From NCBI RefSeq assembly GCF_000300335.1, contig NZ_AMRM01000001.1, positions 124,001-188,000 on the forward strand: 64,000 nucleotides of DNA, read 5' to 3'. The translations under genes were made by a program, and so were the position numbers. The notes under the pieces are model-generated. The model made no database searches. It was not told the DNA's origin and saw only the letters and a program-made list of their open reading frames with translations. How positions within the stretch are numbered: the first letter of the stretch is position 1; each line of letters opens with the position of its first letter. This DNA comes from Nitratireductor pacificus pht-3B (GTDB taxonomy: Bacteria > Pseudomonadota > Alphaproteobacteria > Rhizobiales > Rhizobiaceae). Of this stretch, positions 1 to 8,792 are shown piece after piece.

Positions 1-653
1 ACGAAGGAGCGCATCGCATAGTGGCCGAGAATGACCTCATGGGCGAAGAGAACACCCGCGATAGGGGCGTTGAAGGAGGCGGAGATGGCGGTGGCGACGC
101 CGGCGCCGAGCAGGGTGCGGCGGCCCCATTCGGGAAGGCTGGCGCGCCATGCGATGGCGGTGGCCAGAACGGCCCCCAGATGCACCACCGGCCCCTCGCG
201 GCCGGCGCTGGCGCCGGAGCCGAGCGACAGGGCGGTGACGAAGGCCGACAGCAGGCCCTGGCGCAGCGACAGCTTGCGGCCGGACAGGGCGCGCGCCTCG
301 ATGACGTCGGCCACCGCGCCGGTGCGGCGTGCCTCCAGCCGGGTCAGCAGGAGGCCGACCAGCAGGCCGCCGACCGTCGGGCCGGCCATGATCCAGTACC
401 AGGGAAGCGACTGGGCGGCGGAGAAGACCAGCTCGGAACTGGTGCCCAGCCAGAACAGCTGGAAGATGCCGATCAACTCGCGAAACACGATCGCCGCCAC
501 GGCGACGCCGAGGCCGAGCAGCAGCGACAGCAGCCAGATCAGCGGCAGCCTTGCCTCAAGGAAGGCGTTGAGATTCGGTTCGACCCAGGTCCAGACCACC
601 CGCGGCAGGCGCTGGATCAGCCGGAATGCTGCCTCTATACGCGCTGTGAGCAC
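1..653 (-). CDS. ClC-family chloride channel/transporter (partial, N-terminal part)
   Basis: Integral membrane chloride channel or Cl-/H+ antiporter. The minus-strand reading frame is open from a GTG at 653 to the window edge, so the C-terminal part is missing. Hydrophobic segments follow an amphipathic N-terminus (VLTARIEAAFRLIQRLPR). The ClC signature GSGASAGREGP, which lines the anion path, is present, followed by the conserved helix reading TAISASFNAPIAGVLFAHE. The start lies 2 nt after the thioesterase stop, which suggests a two-gene operon with translational coupling. The family is certain; channel versus exchanger cannot be decided from this part. Confidence 0.9.
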   Translation of the reverse strand, partial: MLTARIEAAFRLIQRLPRVVWTWVEPNLNAFLEARLPLIWLLSLLLGLGVAVAAIVFRELIGIFQLFWLGTSSELVFSAAQSLPWYWIMAGPTVGGLLVGLLLTRLEARRTGAVADVIEARALSGRKLSLRQGLLSAFVTALSLGSGASAGREGPVVHLGAVLATAIAWRASLPEWGRRTLLGAGVATAISASFNAPIAGVLFAHEVILGHYAMRSF

Positions 654-655
654 GG

Positions 656-1201
656 CTAGGCCCGCCGCCGGCTGATGCCGATGATACTGCCGGCCTGTTC
701 CGGGCGGGGCAGCGCCGCGTGCGATGCGCGCATCGTCTCGATGCGCTCGAGAACGTCGCCGGGGAAGGGAGCGGCCCGGGGGCCGTTCATGTCGACATGC
801 AGGGTCAGGGTCTCGCAGGTGGCCGCCAGCCAGCCATCATCGGCATGGCGGAGTTCCTGAAAACTGTGCAGGCGCTTTGCGTCATTGTCGAGAAGCTGGA
901 ACGTGGCGCGCAGCCGGTCATCCAGATGGAGCTCGCGCAGATAGCAGACGTGGATCTCGACCGTGTAGGTCGTCAGCCGGCGGGCCGCGGCATATTGCGG
1001 TCCCATGCCGAGCGTGGCCCAGACCGAATCCACGGCCCGGTCGAACAGCACCGTATAGTAGGCCATGTTGAGATGGCCGTTATAGTCGATCCAGTCCCGC
1101 TCGATGGAGAGCTGGTCCGAGACATGTGGCGCGCGATCAGGCATTTCCTTATTCCGCTTAGGGTCCTGGCCGTCGCCGGTTCTGGGCCTGGCGGACAGCA
1201 A
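656..1201 (-). CDS. Hotdog-fold acyl-CoA thioesterase
   Basis: Single-domain 4-hydroxybenzoyl-CoA thioesterase-like hotdog protein that hydrolyses an acyl-CoA of unknown identity. The diagnostic segment is DYNGHLNMAYYTVLFDRAVD, the Asp/Asn...His active-site loop plus the long central helix. The start is either TTG at 1201, with AGGA 5 nt upstream, or ATG at 1144, which gives 162 residues and a more typical N-terminus (MPDRAPHVSD). It sits directly upstream of the ClC gene and diverges from the FAD-linked oxidase. Close relatives are often annotated as thioesterases of carnitine metabolism, but nothing here confirms that substrate. Confidence 0.85.
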   Translation of the reverse strand: MLSARPRTGDGQDPKRNKEMPDRAPHVSDQLSIERDWIDYNGHLNMAYYTVLFDRAVDSVWATLGMGPQYAAARRLTTYTVEIHVCYLRELHLDDRLRATFQLLDNDAKRLHSFQELRHADDGWLAATCETLTLHVDMNGPRAAPFPGDVLERIETMRASHAALPRPEQAGSIIGISRRRA

Positions 1202-1273
1202 AGCGTTCCTAAACCAGAATGCGGCTTCATTGAACCGTTATCCTGGCCTATCTTTTTGTTTCACCGTGATCTT

Positions 1274-1305
1274 TTCCGGAAAATTCCGGCTTCCGGCATT
1301 TCCGG
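1274..1305. repeat. Four direct repeats of TTCCGG in a divergent intergenic region
   Basis: TTCCGG starts at 1274, 1284, 1291 and 1300 within the 190-bp gap between the divergent thioesterase and FAD-linked oxidase genes. The first copy forms the palindrome TTTCCGGAAA. A cooperative regulator-binding site is possible, but no known consensus is recognised. Confidence 0.3.
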
Positions 1306-1391
1306 TCATGCATAAGGGCAGCGGTTTCGGGTAGAAGTGAGCGGCGATGCCGGCACGCGACGGGCCGGACGGACCGTACTGGAGGACATTC

Positions 1392-2810
1392 ATGGCGCTG
1401 GCCGAACTTGAACAGGTTGCCCGCAATGGCGAAGGCATCGACGCGGTGCTCGGGATTCTGCGCCAGCGTTATGGCGAACGACTGATGACCGGCCATTCGA
1501 TCCGCGAGCAGCATGCGCATACGACGAGCTACATTCCGGCGCAATTGCCGGATGGCGTCTTCGCGCCGGCCAATGTGGAGGAGATTCAGGACGTGGTGCG
1601 GATCTGTTCCGAGCACCGCGTTCCCATCATTCCGTTCGGTACAGGCACCTCGCTGGAAGGGCATGTGAATGCGCCCGGCGGCGGCATCTCGCTCGACCTG
1701 ATGGGCATGAACCGCATCCTGTCGGTCAATGCCGAGGATCTCGACTGCACGGTGGAGCCGGGCGTGACGCGCGAGGACCTGAACCGGCACCTGCGCGATA
1801 CGGGGCTGTTCTTCCCGATCGACCCCGGGGCCAATGCCAGTCTCGGCGGCATGGCCTCGACGCGCGCCTCGGGCACCAATGCGGTGCGCTACGGCACGAT
1901 GCGCGAAAATGTTCTCGGACTGACGGCGGTCATGCCGGACGGGCGGGCGATCACCACGGCGCGCCGCGCCAAGAAGACCTCGGCGGGCTACGACCTGACC
2001 CGGCTGATGATCGGCGCCGAAGGCACGCTCGGCATCATCACCTCGATGACGCTGAAGCTGCAGGGCATTCCGCAGGCGATCTCGGGCGGCGTCTGCTCGT
2101 TTCCCGATGTGGAGCGGGCTTGCGAGGCGGTTATCGCCACCATCCAGATGGGGGTTCCCGTGGCGCGCATCGAGTTCGTCAATGCGCTGGCGATGAAGGC
2201 GATCAACGCCTACGCACAGCTCAGCTACCCCGAAAGCCCGTGCCTGTTCCTCGAGTTCCACGGCAGCGAGGCGGGAGTCAGGGAGCAGGCCGAGACCTTC
2301 GGAGAGATCGCCGGTGAGTTCGGCGGGGGACCGTTCCAATGGACCAGCGTGGCGGAGGAGCGGAGCAAACTGTGGAAGGCGCGGCACGATGCCTACTGGG
2401 CGTGCCTGACGCTCAGGCCCGGCACGCGCGGTCTGTCGACCGATGTCTGCGTGCCGATATCGCGGCTTGCCGAATGCATCGTCGAAACGGAGGCGGATAT
2501 CGCGGAGAGCGGATTGCTGGCGACGGTGCTCGGCCATGTCGGAGACGGCAATTTTCATGTTCTGGTCCTAATGGACATGCATGATCCCCGGGAGATCGCG
2601 CAGGCGGAGGCTTTCGTCGCGCGGCTCAACAGAAGGGCGCTGTCGATGGACGGCACCTGCACCGGCGAGCATGGGATAGGGCAGGGCAAGATGCGTTTTC
2701 TCGAAGAGGAACTGGGCGGCGCGGTCGATGTCATGCGCGCGATCAAGCAGGCGATCGACCCGCTCAACATCATGAATCCCGGCAAGATCCTCGGCGCAAG
2801 GCGCTCATAA
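1392..2810 (+). CDS. FAD-linked oxidase (D-lactate/glycolate/2-hydroxyacid dehydrogenase type)
   Basis: Flavoprotein of the D-lactate dehydrogenase (cytochrome)/GlcD family, 472 residues, oxidising a D-2-hydroxy acid to the 2-oxo acid. The N-terminal PCMH FAD-binding half has PFGTGTSLEGHV and GGMASTRASGTNAVRYG. The C-terminal FAD-oxidase half ends with the usual LGHVGDGNFH and CTGEHGIGQGK motifs, which supply the catalytic and metal-binding His residues. The ATG at 1392 is chosen because GGAGGA lies 5-6 nt upstream; an in-frame upstream start at 1347 has no such site. The exact substrate (lactate, glycolate, 2-hydroxyglutarate) is not decided. Confidence 0.92.
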   Translation: MALAELEQVARNGEGIDAVLGILRQRYGERLMTGHSIREQHAHTTSYIPAQLPDGVFAPANVEEIQDVVRICSEHRVPIIPFGTGTSLEGHVNAPGGGISLDLMGMNRILSVNAEDLDCTVEPGVTREDLNRHLRDTGLFFPIDPGANASLGGMASTRASGTNAVRYGTMRENVLGLTAVMPDGRAITTARRAKKTSAGYDLTRLMIGAEGTLGIITSMTLKLQGIPQAISGGVCSFPDVERACEAVIATIQMGVPVARIEFVNALAMKAINAYAQLSYPESPCLFLEFHGSEAGVREQAETFGEIAGEFGGGPFQWTSVAEERSKLWKARHDAYWACLTLRPGTRGLSTDVCVPISRLAECIVETEADIAESGLLATVLGHVGDGNFHVLVLMDMHDPREIAQAEAFVARLNRRALSMDGTCTGEHGIGQGKMRFLEEELGGAVDVMRAIKQAIDPLNIMNPGKILGARRS

Positions 2811-2875
2811 GCCGAATGTGTGCGATGATGGGCCTCGATGCCCGCCGGATATCGGCGAGACTTTAGGAGCAGCAA

Positions 2876-5800
2876 CTGGCACGTCTGTTTGTTTTCTTCG
2901 GTGGACTGGTGGTCTTGGCGCTGACGGCGGCGCTGGTGGCGCCCTATTTCATCGACTGGAACCATTACCGCTCCGCGTTCGAGCGCGAGGCGGAGCGGGT
3001 GCTCGGCCGCGAGGTCAGCGTCGAGGGGACGGCGCGCGCGCGGCTGCTGCCGTTTCCCTCGCTCACTTTCACCGATGTGGTGGTGGCGGGCGAGACGCCC
3101 GAGGCTCCGGGCATGACCGTGGAGGAATTCTCCATGGACGCCGAACTCGCGCCGTTCCTGCGGGGCGAGGTGCTGATCTTCGACATGCGCCTCGTCCGGC
3201 CGTTCGCGCGACTGTCGGTGGCGGAGGACGGCGGTATCGACTGGGCCGTGCGCCCGTCCGGCCCGTTCGATCCGCGCCAGGTGACGCTCGAGAAAGTCAA
3301 CATCGTCGATGGATCGGTGGCGCTGCATCACGCGGCGAGCGGGCGGGCGCACCGGCTGACCGGCATCAACGCCAACCTCTCCGCCCGGACGCTGGCCGGT
3401 CCCTGGCGCATCGACGGGACGCTGGCGGTCGACGACATCCCCATGGCGCTTTCGGTGTCCACCGGCGGGGCCGATGCCGATGGGACCATGCGCGTCCGCC
3501 TGGAGGCGCTGCCCGACGAACTGCCGGTCAGGATATCGACAGACGGGCAGGCCCGTCTGGAAGACGGCGTCGCGCATTACAGCGGCGGTTTCCTGTTCGA
3601 CACGTTCGGCGAGGCGGAGATCGCCAGGCTGCGCGGCGATCAGGGCGCCACCTTCGCGCTGCGCGACACGGTGGCGACCAATCGCCTGTCCGGCCGCTTC
3701 GACCTCCGGCATGACCGCCTGTCCATCGAGGAGTTCCGCTTCGAAACGGGGCCGGCCGACGCGCCCTACCATGCGGAGGGTCAGGCAAGCGTGGAGCTGG
3801 GCGGCACGCCGCGCTTCTCGATCACGGCGGACGGCGCGCAATTGCGGTTCGATCCGGAGGAGGGCGCGCAGGGCGCGATCGCCGGCATCGACCTGCAGAA
3901 GCGCTTCGATGCCTTCGCAAAAGCCGTCGCCGCGCTGCCGGCTCCGACCATCCCCGGGCGGGTCTCGATCAATCTGCCGGCCATCGTCGCCGGGGACACC
4001 ACCATCCGCAACATCCAGCTCAGGGCGGAACCCGCCGATGGCGGCTGGCAGGTCGGCTCTGTGGCCGCCACCCTGCCGGGGCGCACCCGCTTCGAGGCAA
4101 GCGGGCTCCTGACGACACGCGGCAAGCTCGCCTTCGACGGCTCCGTGCTGCTGGCGATCGCGCAGCCCTCGGGTTTTGCCGCATGGATCGCGCGCGACGT
4201 GGACGATGCGATCCGCCGCCTGCCCGCGGCGGGCTTCAGCGCCGATGTGGCCCTGTCTGACACGGCGCAGCGCTTCGACGCGCTGGAGCTCATCCTCGGC
4301 GATGCGCGCTTCAACGGCAGTCTGGAGCGCCGGCAGCCCGAGAATGCGCGACCGTCTCTTGCCCTGACGCTCGACGGCGATGCGCTCGATCTCGACGGCA
4401 TCCGTGCCTTCATCTCGCTGTTCGTCAGCGATGCGGGAACCAACAGGCTGGCCGGGCATGATGTCGATCTCAACGTGAAGGCAGGTCCCGTGACGGCGGC
4501 TGGCCTGGCGGCGCAGACGCTCGACAGCGCGCTCCGGCTGCGCGACGGCGTGCTGGAGATCGACCGATTGACCCTCGGCGGGCTGGCCGGGGCACAGATC
4601 AGCGCGACGGGGCAGGTGAGGGATTTTGCCGGCGGGCCAACCGGAAAGATCGACGCCACCATCCTTTCGCCGGACCTGTCGGGCCTCGCAGGCGTCATGG
4701 CCGAGCGGTTTCCGGAGAACCCGATCCTGGCGGGTCTCGCGCGGCGAACGGCGGCCTTTCCCGGACTGCTCGCGGATGCGGAGATCAACCTCGTCGCGAG
4801 CGCCGCGGACAATGGCGACGATACGGTCGGGCTGGCCATCAGTGCCGAGGGCGCCGCGGGCGGCACGGATCTCAGCTTTTCCCTGTCCGACAGGAGCCCG
4901 CGTGCCGATCCGTTTGCGGGCGACTTCAAGATGTCGGTGACGGCGCGCAATGACGATGCGGCGGCGCTTTACGGCCTTGCCGGCCTGCCGGCCCTGCCGC
5001 TCGGCCTCGCCGGCGAGGCGCGGCTGGAACTGTCCGCCGCCGGCTCGCTCGCCGGCAGCGTCGCGACGCAGGCGAACGTGACCGGCGATGGGCTGCAGGC
5101 GGGCTTCGAGGGGACCATGCGCCTGGCCGAGGGCGAACCATCGCTGACCGGCAGGACGAGCCTGAAAAGCGATGATCTGGAACCCTGGCTCGCGGTTGCC
5201 GGGGTGGTGCTGCCCGGTTTCGGCCTCGGCATGCCGGTCGACCTTTCCACGGAACTCGAATGGAGCGAAGCGCTCGCCGTTCTTTCCGGCCTGACAGGGA
5301 TGGTGTCCGGCAGCGACGTATCGGGCGACCTGACGGTTTCCCTCGATGGCGAGAAACCGCGTTTCGAAGGGGCGCTCGAACTGTCCCGCCTTGATCTGGC
5401 GCCGTTCGCCGAACTCGTTCTGGGCAGCGGTGTCTTCTCCGGCGAGGATGGCGCCGTCTGGCCGGAAGTCCCCTTCAGCCAGGATGTCCAGATCCCGTTC
5501 TCGGCAAATCTGGACCTGCGCGCGGAAACCCTGTGGGCGGGATTCTGGGCCGGAGCGGAGAAGGGCGCGATGAAACTGCGGCTGGATGCCGAGGGACTGG
5601 CGCTTTCCGACCTTCGGGCCGAGATCTACGGTGGCACGGTCGATGGGTTCGCCACCTTGCGCAACAATGAGGGTACGGGCCTTCTGTCGGCACAGCTCGG
5701 CCTCGACGGGGCGGCGCTCGACGCGCTGCTGCCCCAAGCCGGGCTTTCCGGGCGCATCACCTCGCGGGCCAGCGTCAGCGCCAGCGGCAAGACGGTGAAC

Positions 5801-6673
5801 GGCATGGCGGCGGCGCTTTCGGGTTCCGGCTCGGCTGGGCTGAACGGCCTGGTGATCGACGGGCTCGATCCCGGCGCGCTGGCGGCGATCCTGCAACGGG
5901 CCGACGAGGCCGGCAATGCCATCGACGCGGAGCGCACCGCGGCGTTCGCCCCGTCGCTGGTTCGCGACGGAGCGTTTGCCGTAGGCGACACGGAAGTTGC
6001 CTACACGATCGCCGGCGGGGTGGCGCGTACGCCGCCCGTGCGCCTGACGGGCGACGGCGCGACGCTCACGGCGGAAGCCTCCGCCGATCTGCGGATGATG
6101 GGGTTCGAGGCAAGCGGGACGCTTGCTTTCGATCCGGGAACCGAGGCGGTCATCGGCTCGGAGCCGGCCGTCGGCTTCGAAACCAGCGGAGGGTTCGACG
6201 CGCCGCGGACGCAGATCGTCACCGCTCCCTTGGCGCAGTTTCTCACCCAGCGCGCGCTGGAGCGGGAGCAGGCGCGTGTCGAGCGCATGCAGTCCGTGCT
6301 GCTCGAGCAGCAGCGCCTGCGCCGGGAGGCGCGTTACTTCGTTGCGCTCGCCGATGCGCGCGAGGCGGCCGAGGCGGAGCGGCTGCGGCTCGAACGGGAG
6401 ATGGAACTGCAGAGGGAGCGGGAGCAGCGGGCGCGGGCCGAGGAGGAGGAGGCGCAGCGCAGGGCGGCGGAGCAGGAGCGCGCGGAACGCCAGCGCGCCG
6501 AGGGAACGCGCGAAGCTGTCGAGCGGGCGCCACTTTCCGCGCCGAACACCGCCGGGCAGCCGAAAGAGGCGCCCTCGGACGGAGCCAATTCACGCGACGC
6601 GGTATCGGAGTTCTTCCGTGCGAAAAACCTGTCGAGCGACCGCCTGCTGGAGCTTCTGGGGCAGGGCGAGTGA
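2876..6673 (+). CDS. AsmA-family protein, probable CTG start
   Basis: Large AsmA/TamB-like envelope protein of about 1265 residues. One N-terminal transmembrane helix (VFFGGLVVLALTAALVAPYF) is followed by the family motif PYFIDWNHYRSAFEREAERVLGREV, split here into its first and second halves by function: membrane exit and start of the periplasmic domain. A long beta-rich region resembling AsmA_2 follows, ending in a charged coiled coil rich in Glu/Arg. Family members bridge the membranes in phospholipid transport or outer-membrane assembly. The frame opens after a TAG at 2864; AGGAG lies 6 nt before CTG 2876, which encodes the normal family N-terminus. The first canonical start, GTG at 2909, has no ribosome site and would cut the signal helix. 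Confidence 0.88.
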   Translation: MARLFVFFGGLVVLALTAALVAPYFIDWNHYRSAFEREAERVLGREVSVEGTARARLLPFPSLTFTDVVVAGETPEAPGMTVEEFSMDAELAPFLRGEVLIFDMRLVRPFARLSVAEDGGIDWAVRPSGPFDPRQVTLEKVNIVDGSVALHHAASGRAHRLTGINANLSARTLAGPWRIDGTLAVDDIPMALSVSTGGADADGTMRVRLEALPDELPVRISTDGQARLEDGVAHYSGGFLFDTFGEAEIARLRGDQGATFALRDTVATNRLSGRFDLRHDRLSIEEFRFETGPADAPYHAEGQASVELGGTPRFSITADGAQLRFDPEEGAQGAIAGIDLQKRFDAFAKAVAALPAPTIPGRVSINLPAIVAGDTTIRNIQLRAEPADGGWQVGSVAATLPGRTRFEASGLLTTRGKLAFDGSVLLAIAQPSGFAAWIARDVDDAIRRLPAAGFSADVALSDTAQRFDALELILGDARFNGSLERRQPENARPSLALTLDGDALDLDGIRAFISLFVSDAGTNRLAGHDVDLNVKAGPVTAAGLAAQTLDSALRLRDGVLEIDRLTLGGLAGAQISATGQVRDFAGGPTGKIDATILSPDLSGLAGVMAERFPENPILAGLARRTAAFPGLLADAEINLVASAADNGDDTVGLAISAEGAAGGTDLSFSLSDRSPRADPFAGDFKMSVTARNDDAAALYGLAGLPALPLGLAGEARLELSAAGSLAGSVATQANVTGDGLQAGFEGTMRLAEGEPSLTGRTSLKSDDLEPWLAVAGVVLPGFGLGMPVDLSTELEWSEALAVLSGLTGMVSGSDVSGDLTVSLDGEKPRFEGALELSRLDLAPFAELVLGSGVFSGEDGAVWPEVPFSQDVQIPFSANLDLRAETLWAGFWAGAEKGAMKLRLDAEGLALSDLRAEIYGGTVDGFATLRNNEGTGLLSAQLGLDGAALDALLPQAGLSGRITSRASVSASGKTVNGMAAALSGSGSAGLNGLVIDGLDPGALAAILQRADEAGNAIDAERTAAFAPSLVRDGAFAVGDTEVAYTIAGGVARTPPVRLTGDGATLTAEASADLRMMGFEASGTLAFDPGTEAVIGSEPAVGFETSGGFDAPRTQIVTAPLAQFLTQRALEREQARVERMQSVLLEQQRLRREARYFVALADAREAAEAERLRLEREMELQREREQRARAEEEEAQRRAAEQERAERQRAEGTREAVERAPLSAPNTAGQPKEAPSDGANSRDAVSEFFRAKNLSSDRLLELLGQGE

Positions 6674-6738
6674 CGGGCTCCGCCATGGCGACCGGGGCAA
6701 TCAGCAGAAAGGGCGCGTCGCGCGGCGACAAGGCTCCG

Positions 6739-6963
6739 TCAGTCTCCGGCGCGCTTCTTGACCTGTTCGAGGACGAAGAGCCTGAGCGCGGAGGACAGGT
6801 TGGTGTCGTCATCGCGCGCATTGTCGATCATGGCGATCACGGCCGCGACCGTCTGGCCCCGCGCGCCGGCAATGCGTTCCAGCTCCTGAAAGAAGGGCGG
6901 TTCCAGCGACACGCTGGTTCGGTGGCCGCGGATGCTGACGGAGTGCTTGTGAACGGGCGTCAT
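6739..6963 (-). CDS. Ribbon-helix-helix domain protein
   Basis: A 74-residue RHH_4-type protein. The beta strand HRTSVSLEPPFFQEL is followed by two helices (ELERIAGARGQTVAAVIAMID), the usual DNA-binding dimer fold. Its start overlaps the stop of the DUF4169 gene by 4 nt (ATGA), so the two are translationally coupled. The DUF4169-RHH-SspB grouping is common in Rhizobiales. Target DNA is unknown. Confidence 0.85.
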   Translation of the reverse strand: MTPVHKHSVSIRGHRTSVSLEPPFFQELERIAGARGQTVAAVIAMIDNARDDDTNLSSALRLFVLEQVKKRAGD

Positions 6964-7157
6964 GGGCTGTCGGCGCCATCGGGGGGCACCCGGCGGTGCG
7001 CCTCGATCTGCGCTGCCGAAGCGGCCTTGCGGGCGGCCTCAAGGTTCTTTTCGGCTTTGCTGCGGCCATGCAGCAGGCGGTTTTCGGCGGCGCGGCTCTC
7101 TTTGTCCTCGCGCGCTTTTTGCTTGCGTCGCTGGCGAAGGTTGATCAGGTCGCCCAT
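6960..7157 (-). CDS. DUF4169 family small basic protein
   Basis: A 65-residue highly charged protein beginning MGDLINLRQRRKQKAR, the hallmark of DUF4169. The remainder is a Lys/Arg/Glu/Ala-rich helix. The ATG at 7157 is chosen over an upstream in-frame start because AAGGAAGG precedes it. It overlaps the RHH gene by 4 nt. Function is unknown. Confidence 0.85.
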   Translation of the reverse strand: MGDLINLRQRRKQKAREDKESRAAENRLLHGRSKAEKNLEAARKAASAAQIEAHRRVPPDGADSP

Positions 7158-7294
7158 CGTCACCTTCCTTGGCCTTGTCGCGGGACCGGTGCGAAACTTC
7201 ATGGAAACGCCGCCCGGTTCGCCTTCACTCTCCTGTCGCAGGTCTGCCCGAATCCCTGCGGATGCCGGATGCGATCACCCCGTCGCTAGACGCC

Positions 7295-7861
7295 TCACTT
7301 CTTGCGGAAGGCGTCGAGGGAAACAACCTCCGCGCCCTTGCCGTCGGGCTTGTCGTCCGCCTCGTCCTTCTTGTCCGCGGTGACCCTGGTGCTCTTCTTC
7401 TTTTTCGCCGCGGCGACAGGCTTGTCCTTGGCGCCGGCTTCTTCCGTCACGGCGGTGGAAGCCTCGGGAACCGCTTCCAGGTTCGCGGGCAGCACCTCCT
7501 CGTCGGGCTTGACGTCGAACTCCAGCTCGAAATTGACCGAGGGATCATAGAAGCCGCGCACGGCGGAGAAGGGGACGCTGAGCATTTCCGGCACGTCGGC
7601 AAAGGACAGGCCGACCTCGAACCCGGTCTCGCTGACCTTCAGGTCCCAGTACTGGTACTGCAACACGATCGTCATCTGCTCGGGATAACGTTCGCGCAGC
7701 CGGCTGGAAACGCGTACGCCGGGCGCCGTGGTCAGGAAGGTGATGAAGAAATGGTGTTCGCCCGGCAGGCCGGTGCGCGCCACCTCGGCCAGCACCTTGC
7801 GCATGACGCCGCGCAAGGCGTCCTGGGCGAGAATGTCATATCTGATGCGGTCTTCGGCCAT
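7295..7861 (-). CDS. sspB: SspB-alpha, ClpXP adaptor
   Basis: Alphaproteobacterial SspB orthologue, 188 residues. The substrate-binding domain occupies residues 1-125 (start MAEDRIRYDILAQDALRG, with the groove strand VGLSFADVPEMLSVPF). A disordered Lys/Ala/Asp-rich linker follows, and the C-terminal ClpX-binding tail ends EVVSLDAFRKK. It tethers ssrA-tagged and other substrates to the ClpXP protease. The tmRNA gene that makes the tag lies only about 2.4 kb away. It is transcribed toward DUF4169/RHH with a 137-nt gap. Confidence 0.93.
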   Translation of the reverse strand: MAEDRIRYDILAQDALRGVMRKVLAEVARTGLPGEHHFFITFLTTAPGVRVSSRLRERYPEQMTIVLQYQYWDLKVSETGFEVGLSFADVPEMLSVPFSAVRGFYDPSVNFELEFDVKPDEEVLPANLEAVPEASTAVTEEAGAKDKPVAAAKKKKSTRVTADKKDEADDKPDGKGAEVVSLDAFRKK

Positions 7862-7964
7862 TACTCGAACCGGTTGGAGTCACGATATCCTACCTCTAAT
7901 CAAGGACCGTGCTCAGGTAAACCGGCAAAAGGCGCTGCGGGTTCCGCTTATGCGCGCGAGCGCG

Positions 7965-8633
7965 TCATCCGGGCGTCTCGCCACCCGCTTCCCGGCGACC
8001 ATAGGCGCGCAGGAAGGTGACGACGGCGATGCGTGCGGAACGGGCCACCTCCTTGTCGCTCAGCACCTCCCCGAACAGCGCGGGAATCTGCAGATCGGTA
8101 AAGATCAGGGAGAAGAACTGCCGCGCGGCGACGTCCGGATCGTCGATGTCGAGAAAGCCGGCGAAGGCGAGGCGGGCAAAGCGCGCCGCGAGCGCCGACC
8201 AGACTTTTCCGGGGCCGCCGACCCGCCAGCTGGCGAACAGCTCGGGGTGGCGTTCGCCCTCCATGTGGATCAGCTTGCGGAGGAACTTTCCGTCGCGATC
8301 GCAGATGCAGTTGCGGATGAAGCGGATCGCGAAATCCGTCAGATCGGTCTCAAGGTGTTTCGGGTGGTCGGGAAACGTGCCGAGCACCGCGAAGGCGCCC
8401 GCGGTGCAGCGATCGGTGATCTCGCCCACCACGGCGGCGAACAGTTTCTCCTTGTCGCCGAAATTGTTGTAGACGGTCTGCCGCGAGACGCCGGCTTCCG
8501 CGGCGATCAGGTCGATGTTGGCGCCGGCAAAACCCTCGCTGCAGAAGACGCGTGCGCCGGCGTCGAGCATGGACAGGCGCTTGGCCATCTGGCCGCGTGG
8601 CGGGAGGATGTCAGGAACAGTCTGTGGCTTCAT
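7965..8633 (-). CDS. TetR-family repressor of the adjacent MFS pump
   Basis: TetR/AcrR regulator, 222 residues from the ATG at 8633. The N-terminal helix-turn-helix is visible as GFAGANIDLIAAEAGVSRQTVYNNFGDKEKLF. The C-terminal ligand domain is unassigned. It diverges from the MFS transporter and very probably represses both genes through the palindrome at 8662-8679. There is no Shine-Dalgarno before the ATG, and the predicted -10 at 8641-8646 would place the transcript start next to it, so the message may be leaderless. An upstream in-frame start at 8669 would lie inside the operator and is disfavoured. Confidence 0.9.
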   Translation of the reverse strand: MKPQTVPDILPPRGQMAKRLSMLDAGARVFCSEGFAGANIDLIAAEAGVSRQTVYNNFGDKEKLFAAVVGEITDRCTAGAFAVLGTFPDHPKHLETDLTDFAIRFIRNCICDRDGKFLRKLIHMEGERHPELFASWRVGGPGKVWSALAARFARLAFAGFLDIDDPDVAARQFFSLIFTDLQIPALFGEVLSDKEVARSARIAVVTFLRAYGRREAGGETPG

Positions 8634-8640
8634 GGAAAAA

Positions 8641-8682
8641 TTTATAGTTCTGATTGACGAATTGGACAAGGCTGTCTAAAAA
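8641..8682. promoter_or_regulatory. Overlapping divergent promoters with TetR-type operator
   Basis: Imperfect palindrome TTGGACA-AGGC-TGTCTAA at 8662-8679. On the plus strand a -35 TTGACG (8654-8659) and -10 TAAAAA (8677-8682) are 17 bp apart, with the palindrome in the spacer. On the minus strand a -35 TTGTCC (8669-8664) and -10 TATAAA (8646-8641) are also 17 bp apart. A bound repressor would block both promoters. Confidence 0.65.
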
Positions 8683-8792
8683 AATTGCCGGACATGGGGT
8701 CAGGCCCGGCACGGGGGATGTCGGTTCGTCTGTTTCCCGCTCGTCCTTGGATCGGCGCTCCGCGTCGCGACATTTTCTTGAAAGAGCAAACC

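Noticed and set aside
2555-5896. 1113-codon open frame on the minus strand opposite the AsmA gene
   Set aside because: It mirrors the codon bias of the plus-strand AsmA gene, has no recognisable domain and no ribosome site. GC-rich genomes produce many such shadows.
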